A program made the translations under genes and the position numbers. Below the pieces are notes generated by a model. That model was not told the DNA's origin. It saw nothing but the letters and a program-made list of their open reading frames with translations, and searched no databases. From Acidimicrobiaceae bacterium (GTDB lineage Bacteria; Actinomycetota; Acidimicrobiia; Acidimicrobiales; Ilumatobacteraceae), in contig JAHEDX010000009.1 in NCBI GenBank assembly GCA_024641005.1, positions 16,564 through 80,563 of the forward strand: a stretch of 64,000 nucleotides of DNA, written 5' to 3'. Below, piece by piece: positions 59,922 to 64,000 of this stretch. Numbering within the stretch: position 1 is the stretch's first letter; each line of letters opens with the position of its first letter.

Positions 59922-61475
59922 TCAGCCGAAGGTGTCCGGCAGCTCGGCCTTGCGGCGAGCCACATAGTCGAGAAGTTCTGCATCGATCCCGTCGTCGATC
60001 TGGGGCGCCTCGTACGAGGCGAGCTGCGCCTTCCAGATCGCGTTGGCCCGCTGAGCGGCGTCGAGCGCACCGTCTTCGATCCACTGCTCGTAGCTGTTGT
60101 TGTCGGCGGTGTTCGATCGGTAGAAGGCGGATTCGAAGTTGGCAAGGGTGTGTGCGGTGCCGAGGAAGTGCATGCCGGGCTCGTGCTCGAGGATCGCGCC
60201 GAGCGCCTGACCGTTCTCGCTGAGGTCGATCCCTTTGACGAAGGTCGACATCGCGCCGAGCTGATCGCAGTCGAGCACGAACTTCTCGTAACCGATCGCG
60301 AGCCCGCCCTCGAGCCAACCAGCTGCGTGCAGCACGAAGTTGACGCCACCCAGCACGGTCGGCTGCAGCGTCGACGACGACTCGTAGGCGGCCTGCGCGT
60401 CGGGAAGCTTCGATGCACACAAGGACCCGCCCGAGCGGAACGGCACACCGAGCCGTCGCGCGAGTTGGCCCATGGTGTACAGCACCATGGCCGGCTCAGG
60501 GGTACCGAACGTGGGTGCACCGCTCTGCATCGACATCGAACTCGCGAACGATCCCAGGATCACGGGGGCACCGGGCCGCACGAGCTGGCAGAACGCCATC
60601 CCCGCCAACGCCTCGGCCAGGCTTTGCGCGGCCACCCCGGCGGAGGTCACCGGCGCCATCGCCCCCGCGAGGATGAACGGGGTCATGATGCACGCCTGAT
60701 TGTGCGTGGCATACACCTCGGCCGACTCGAGCATGGTCGCATCCCACACGAGCGGCGAGGACGCATTGATCAGGCTCGTCAACACCGTGCGGTCCTGGAG
60801 GTCACCACCGAACGCGATACGTGCCATCTCGACCGAGTCGAAGGCGCGCTCGCCGGCGGTGACCGACCCCATCAGCGGCTTGTCGCTGTACCGCAAGTGG
60901 CTGTAGACCATGTCGAGGTGACGCTTGCTGACGGGCACGTCGACGGGTTCGCACACCGTGCCGCCGCTGTGATGCAGGTACGGGGACATATAGGTGAGCT
61001 TCACGAAGTTGTCGAAATCGGCGAGGGTGGCGTATCGCCTGCCGTTGTCGATGTCGTGCACGAACGGAGATCCGTAGTTCGGGGCGAACACGGTCGCATC
61101 GCCACCGATCTGCACGTTGCGCTCACTGTTGCGGCCGTGCTGGGTGTAGATCGCCGGGGCTGACGTCTGCACGATCTGGCGGCACATTCCCCGCGGAAAC
61201 CGCACCCTGGTGCCGTCGACGTCGGCGCCGGCATCGCGGAATCGTTCGATCGCCGACGGATAGTCGCGCACCTCGATGCCCACCTGCTCCAGAATCGTGT
61301 CGGCGTTGTGCTCGAGCATCTCGAGGCCCTCGTCGCTCACGAGCTCGAACGGCTTCATGGTGCGCGTGAGGAATGCCGCCGCCGACGTGTCACCGGTGGC
61401 GCGCAAAGTGCGGCGGGCGTCCCGGCCACCCCCACGGCGCCCGCGTCGTTCCGGCGTTGCTGCTGCATCGGTCAT
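59922..61475 (-). CDS. MttB-family corrinoid methyltransferase, copy 3
   Basis: A 517-residue paralog with N-terminal basic tail (RRGRRGGGRDARR), ILEQVGIEVRDYPSA, HHSGGTVCEPVDVPVSKRHLDM (split at residues about 175-195) and FVLHAAGWLEGGLAIGYEKF. The pyrrolysine region is CASKLPDAQAAYES, no in-frame TAG. ATG 61475 overlaps the stop of the RACo-like gene (ATGA). It shares the operon with the reactivator, MetF and copy 2. Substrate is a methylated amine or betaine of unknown identity. Confidence 0.88.
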   Translation of the reverse strand: MTDAAATPERRGRRGGGRDARRTLRATGDTSAAAFLTRTMKPFELVSDEGLEMLEHNADTILEQVGIEVRDYPSAIERFRDAGADVDGTRVRFPRGMCRQIVQTSAPAIYTQHGRNSERNVQIGGDATVFAPNYGSPFVHDIDNGRRYATLADFDNFVKLTYMSPYLHHSGGTVCEPVDVPVSKRHLDMVYSHLRYSDKPLMGSVTAGERAFDSVEMARIAFGGDLQDRTVLTSLINASSPLVWDATMLESAEVYATHNQACIMTPFILAGAMAPVTSAGVAAQSLAEALAGMAFCQLVRPGAPVILGSFASSMSMQSGAPTFGTPEPAMVLYTMGQLARRLGVPFRSGGSLCASKLPDAQAAYESSSTLQPTVLGGVNFVLHAAGWLEGGLAIGYEKFVLDCDQLGAMSTFVKGIDLSENGQALGAILEHEPGMHFLGTAHTLANFESAFYRSNTADNNSYEQWIEDGALDAAQRANAIWKAQLASYEAPQIDDGIDAELLDYVARRKAELPDTFG

Positions 61476-63478
61476 TCGGCTACTCCCCTACGTCGGCGGC
61501 GGGCGCGCCCACCGGTGTCGTTTCGTTCCATCGGTTCGGGCAGCGCAACGAGCGTCGCCAGGTTCGGCGCCGGCGCAGAGGCGTGCGGCAGCGCCATCGC
61601 CGACACGAACAGCTCCTGGAATCGCGGCTCGGTCGCTGTTTCGATCTTCACGACCTCGCGCACTGCCTGCTCCATCTCGGCCCGCAAGGTTCGAGAGAGC
61701 AGGGCCTGCACCGCTCCGGTTCCCGCAGAGTTGCCGACCGCTCGAACGTTCGGCAGCGGGCAATCGGGCACCAGGCCGAGGACCATGGCGTGCAGTGGAT
61801 CGATGTGGGCCCCGAACGCCCCGGCCAGGCGCACCTCGCCGATCTGGGGGTTGCCCGCGTGCTCGACCAGCAGATCGATCCCGGCGCGCAACGCGGCCTT
61901 CGCGAGTTGGATCGCACGGATGTCGTTCTGGGTGACGGTGATCAGGTTGTCGCCGTGGCCCCACAGCACATACGAGAAAGTGCGACCCTGCTCGATCACC
62001 CGGTCGGTCCGCGATGCCAACTCGCCTCGGATCACACCGTCCTGGTCGATCACGCCCGCCAGAAACATCTCGGCGACGACGTCGATGATGCCGGAACCGC
62101 AGATGCCGGAGATGTCGAGTCGTCGAGTCGCCTCGGCGAAGCCTGGATCGTCCGACCAGACGTCGGCACCGATCACCTTGACTCGCGGCTCGAGCGTGAC
62201 CGGATCGATGCGCACACCTTCGATCGCCCCGGCGGTTGCCCGCTGGCCCGAGCTGATCTGGGCGCCCTCGAACGCCGGACCGGTCGGGCTCGATGCTGCA
62301 AACTGCCGGGCACGATCTCCGAGCACGATCTCTGCGTTCGTTCCGACATCGACCAGCAGCTGCATCGTGTCGGACCGGTGCGGGCCTTCAGCCAGGATCG
62401 CTGCTGCGGTGTCCGCGCCCACATGGCCGGCGATGCACGGACCGACCCAACAGCGGGCGTTCGGCAGGGCAAGATCGAGTTGCGCCGCAAGCGCCACGAC
62501 CGCCTCGTTCGTCGCCAGGGTGAACGGTGCCTGCCCGAGCGGCGTCGGGTCGATACCCAGCACGATGTGGTGCATGATCGGATTACCGACCACGACGACC
62601 TCGAGGACCTTGTCGCGCGAGGCTCCGGCCTGCTCGACGAGTTCGCCGACGAGTTCGTCGAGCGCCCCGCGGACGGTGTCGGTGAGCTCGCGGTCGCCAC
62701 CCGGGTTCATCATCACGTACGACACCCGACTCATCAGGTCCTCGCCGAACTTGATCTGCGGGTTCATCCGCCCGGCGCTGGCCACCACCTCGCCGGTGGT
62801 GAGATCGCACAGGTGCCCGGCGATCGTGGTCGACCCGACGTCGACCGCAACCCCGAATGCTGCATCGACGAAGCCCGGCCATGCCGCGACGATGCGATCT
62901 CGCTCGTCGATCGCAACGGTCACCGCGCCGTCACCGCGATCGATCGCCGGCTGCAACGACGCGAGCACCGGGAACGGGGCACTCGCAGGGACGTGCCCGT
63001 GTTGCTGTTCGATGGCCGACGCGAGGATCCGTGCGGCGGTCGATTCGTCACCCAGCTCGGCCTTCGCGACCTCCACGTACCAGAGCGTGAAGGACGGGTC
63101 GATCACCATCGGTGGCAGGTCGAGATCCTTGCGCACGACCTGACGGTGACGCTGGCTCGACGGCGGGATGTCGACGACCACGTCGCCGACGATCGCCGCA
63201 GCGCAACCCAGACGATGCCGATCGAGCAGGGGACGATTGCCCCGGTAATCGGTTTCGATCGATGCCGCCGGACCCAGCGAGTCGGCGTCGACCGTGATAC
63301 CCCACTTGGCGAACGCACCGTTCGCCGGTACCACCTGGCAGCGACCGCAGATACCTCGCCCACCGCAGACCGTGTCGAGGTCGGCCCCGAGGCGGCGCGC
63401 TGCTTCGAGCACGGTCGTGCCGTGCTCGACCGTGCCGTTCAGCCCCGACGGCGTGAAGACGATCCGATGATCGCCCAT
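61472..63478 (-). CDS. RACo-like corrinoid activation protein (2Fe-2S + ASKHA/DUF4445)
   Basis: A 668-residue ATP-dependent reductive activator of corrinoid proteins. The N-terminal plant-type 2Fe-2S ferredoxin has Cys38, Cys44, Cys47 and Cys92 (CGGRGICGRC). From about 205 the ASKHA fold begins (FGVAVDVGSTTIAGHL), with later motifs LLVDVGTNAEIVLG and GICGSGIID. Such proteins rescue Co(II) corrinoids to Co(I). ATG 63478 is chosen over earlier in-frame starts because GGGGA precedes it and the upstream gene stops at 63489. Its presence means the MttB-type enzymes act through a corrinoid partner, yet no corrinoid-binding protein gene is seen in the window. Confidence 0.9.
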   Translation of the reverse strand: MGDHRIVFTPSGLNGTVEHGTTVLEAARRLGADLDTVCGGRGICGRCQVVPANGAFAKWGITVDADSLGPAASIETDYRGNRPLLDRHRLGCAAAIVGDVVVDIPPSSQRHRQVVRKDLDLPPMVIDPSFTLWYVEVAKAELGDESTAARILASAIEQQHGHVPASAPFPVLASLQPAIDRGDGAVTVAIDERDRIVAAWPGFVDAAFGVAVDVGSTTIAGHLCDLTTGEVVASAGRMNPQIKFGEDLMSRVSYVMMNPGGDRELTDTVRGALDELVGELVEQAGASRDKVLEVVVVGNPIMHHIVLGIDPTPLGQAPFTLATNEAVVALAAQLDLALPNARCWVGPCIAGHVGADTAAAILAEGPHRSDTMQLLVDVGTNAEIVLGDRARQFAASSPTGPAFEGAQISSGQRATAGAIEGVRIDPVTLEPRVKVIGADVWSDDPGFAEATRRLDISGICGSGIIDVVAEMFLAGVIDQDGVIRGELASRTDRVIEQGRTFSYVLWGHGDNLITVTQNDIRAIQLAKAALRAGIDLLVEHAGNPQIGEVRLAGAFGAHIDPLHAMVLGLVPDCPLPNVRAVGNSAGTGAVQALLSRTLRAEMEQAVREVVKIETATEPRFQELFVSAMALPHASAPAPNLATLVALPEPMERNDTGGRARRRRRGVAE

Positions 63479-63488
63479 CGGGTCCCCG

Positions 63489-64000
63489 TCACCCAGCCGG
63501 TCGACGTCGGCGACCTTCGCGGCCACCGCGGCCGCCCTCACCGGTCGGGGCGTTGGGGTCGCGATTGGCACGGATCCAGGCAGCGCAGTCACGATCGGTT
63601 CCCATCAGCACGTCAGCGGCCATGACCGCCGACTTGACCTCGGCGTGCATCGGATTCATGATCGCCGACGTCATCCCCGAAGCGATCGCCATCGACAGGA
63701 ACGTGCCGGTCACCTGGTGCCGATTCGGCAAGCCGAAGCTCACGTTCGATGCCCCGCAGGTCGTGTTCACTGCGAGCTCCTCGCGCAGACGGCGCAGCAG
63801 GGCGAACGCCTGTTGTCCGGCGGTCCCCATCGCTCCGATCGGCATCACGAGTGGGTCGACCACGATGTCGCTGGACGGGATCCCGTGATCGGCCGCCCGG
63901 TGGACGATCTTCTCGGCGACGCTGAACCGCACATTCGGGTCTTCCGAGATACCGGTTTCGTCGTTCGAGATCGCCACCACGGCTGCTCCGTACTTTGCGA
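63489..64000 (-). CDS. Methyltetrahydrofolate:corrinoid methyltransferase (DHPS-like), 5' end outside window
   Basis: About 170 C-terminal residues of a pterin-binding TIM barrel of the AcsE/MtgA type, which passes the methyl group between a corrinoid protein and tetrahydrofolate. Visible blocks are KYGAAVVAISNDETG, DIVVDPLVMPIG, TTCGASNVSFGLPNRH and FLSMAIASGMTSAIMNP, the last two highly typical of this family. The frame is open to the right edge, so the start is outside. The protein ends with a Gly/Arg-rich tail. It lies 10 bases upstream of the RACo-like gene in the same operon. Confidence 0.88.
   Translation of the reverse strand, partial: AKYGAAVVAISNDETGISEDPNVRFSVAEKIVHRAADHGIPSSDIVVDPLVMPIGAMGTAGQQAFALLRRLREELAVNTTCGASNVSFGLPNRHQVTGTFLSMAIASGMTSAIMNPMHAEVKSAVMAADVLMGTDRDCAAWIRANRDPNAPTGEGGRGGREGRRRRPAG

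Noticed and set aside
61308-63625. Plus-strand open frames of 600-750 codons opposite the RACo-like gene
   Set aside because: Low-complexity Arg/Ala/Ser or Asp/Arg/His composition and full overlap with a strongly conserved minus-strand gene.

Overview
The window is a GC-rich chromosome segment from an aerobic actinobacterium. The mix of a split b6-type cytochrome b complex, a ba3-type oxidase, many FAD/folate demethylases and tightly overlapped genes suggests the Acidimicrobiia (Ilumatobacter-like), but this is inference from gene content only. No rRNA, tRNA, CRISPR array, insertion sequence or prophage gene was seen. Coding density is very high and many stop/start pairs overlap (ATGA, GTGA, TGATG).

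Layout. 1-10003 is a respiratory block. On the minus strand lie a ba3-type oxidase (subunits IIa, II, I) and a fused cytochrome b / ferredoxin / MvhD-like protein that runs off the left edge. Divergently, on the plus strand, is a seven-gene operon: cytochrome c, a GltD-like FAD/NAD(P)H iron-sulfur flavoprotein, cytochrome b (N and C halves), Rieske protein, cytochrome c and a TlpA-like thioredoxin lipoprotein. 10139-25292 is general metabolism and envelope: a beta-CASP hydrolase, a SHOCT-like small protein, a thiolase-like protein, a Gfo/Idh oxidoreductase, an amylosucrase overlapping a potassium channel, an acyl-CoA synthetase, and a MoxR / DUF58-transglutaminase / MFS group. 25385-32639 holds a dimethylargininase, an SHMT-family enzyme, a GntR regulator, a dimethylglycine-dehydrogenase-like flavoprotein and both ETF subunits. 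32836-39043 is a glycosyltransferase plus PqqD / HprK-like kinase / Tat-signal Thr-Pro-rich protein / nucleotidyltransferase cassette that looks like a peptide or protein modification system. 39107-46727 and 56157-64000 are two methylamine/betaine demethylation loci: three MttB-family methyltransferases without pyrrolysine, a second dimethylglycine-dehydrogenase-like protein, a TMADH/DgcA-like enzyme, a sarcosine-oxidase-like FAD enzyme, a MetF-like reductase, a RACo-like corrinoid reactivator and a partial methyltetrahydrofolate:corrinoid methyltransferase. Between them are a VIT1-like transporter, an acyl-CoA synthetase, a beta carbonic anhydrase, a small winged-helix regulator and a complete Mrp antiporter operon.

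How it may fit together (inference): methyl groups from betaine-like compounds go either to tetrahydrofolate through corrinoid methyltransferases or come off oxidatively in folate-linked flavoproteins; SHMT and MetF handle the C1 units; ETF passes electrons to quinone; the b6-type complex and ba3 oxidase complete respiration. The fused cytochrome b / ferredoxin / MvhD-like protein and the GltD-like flavoprotein may form an uncharacterised NAD(P)H-linked branch of this chain.
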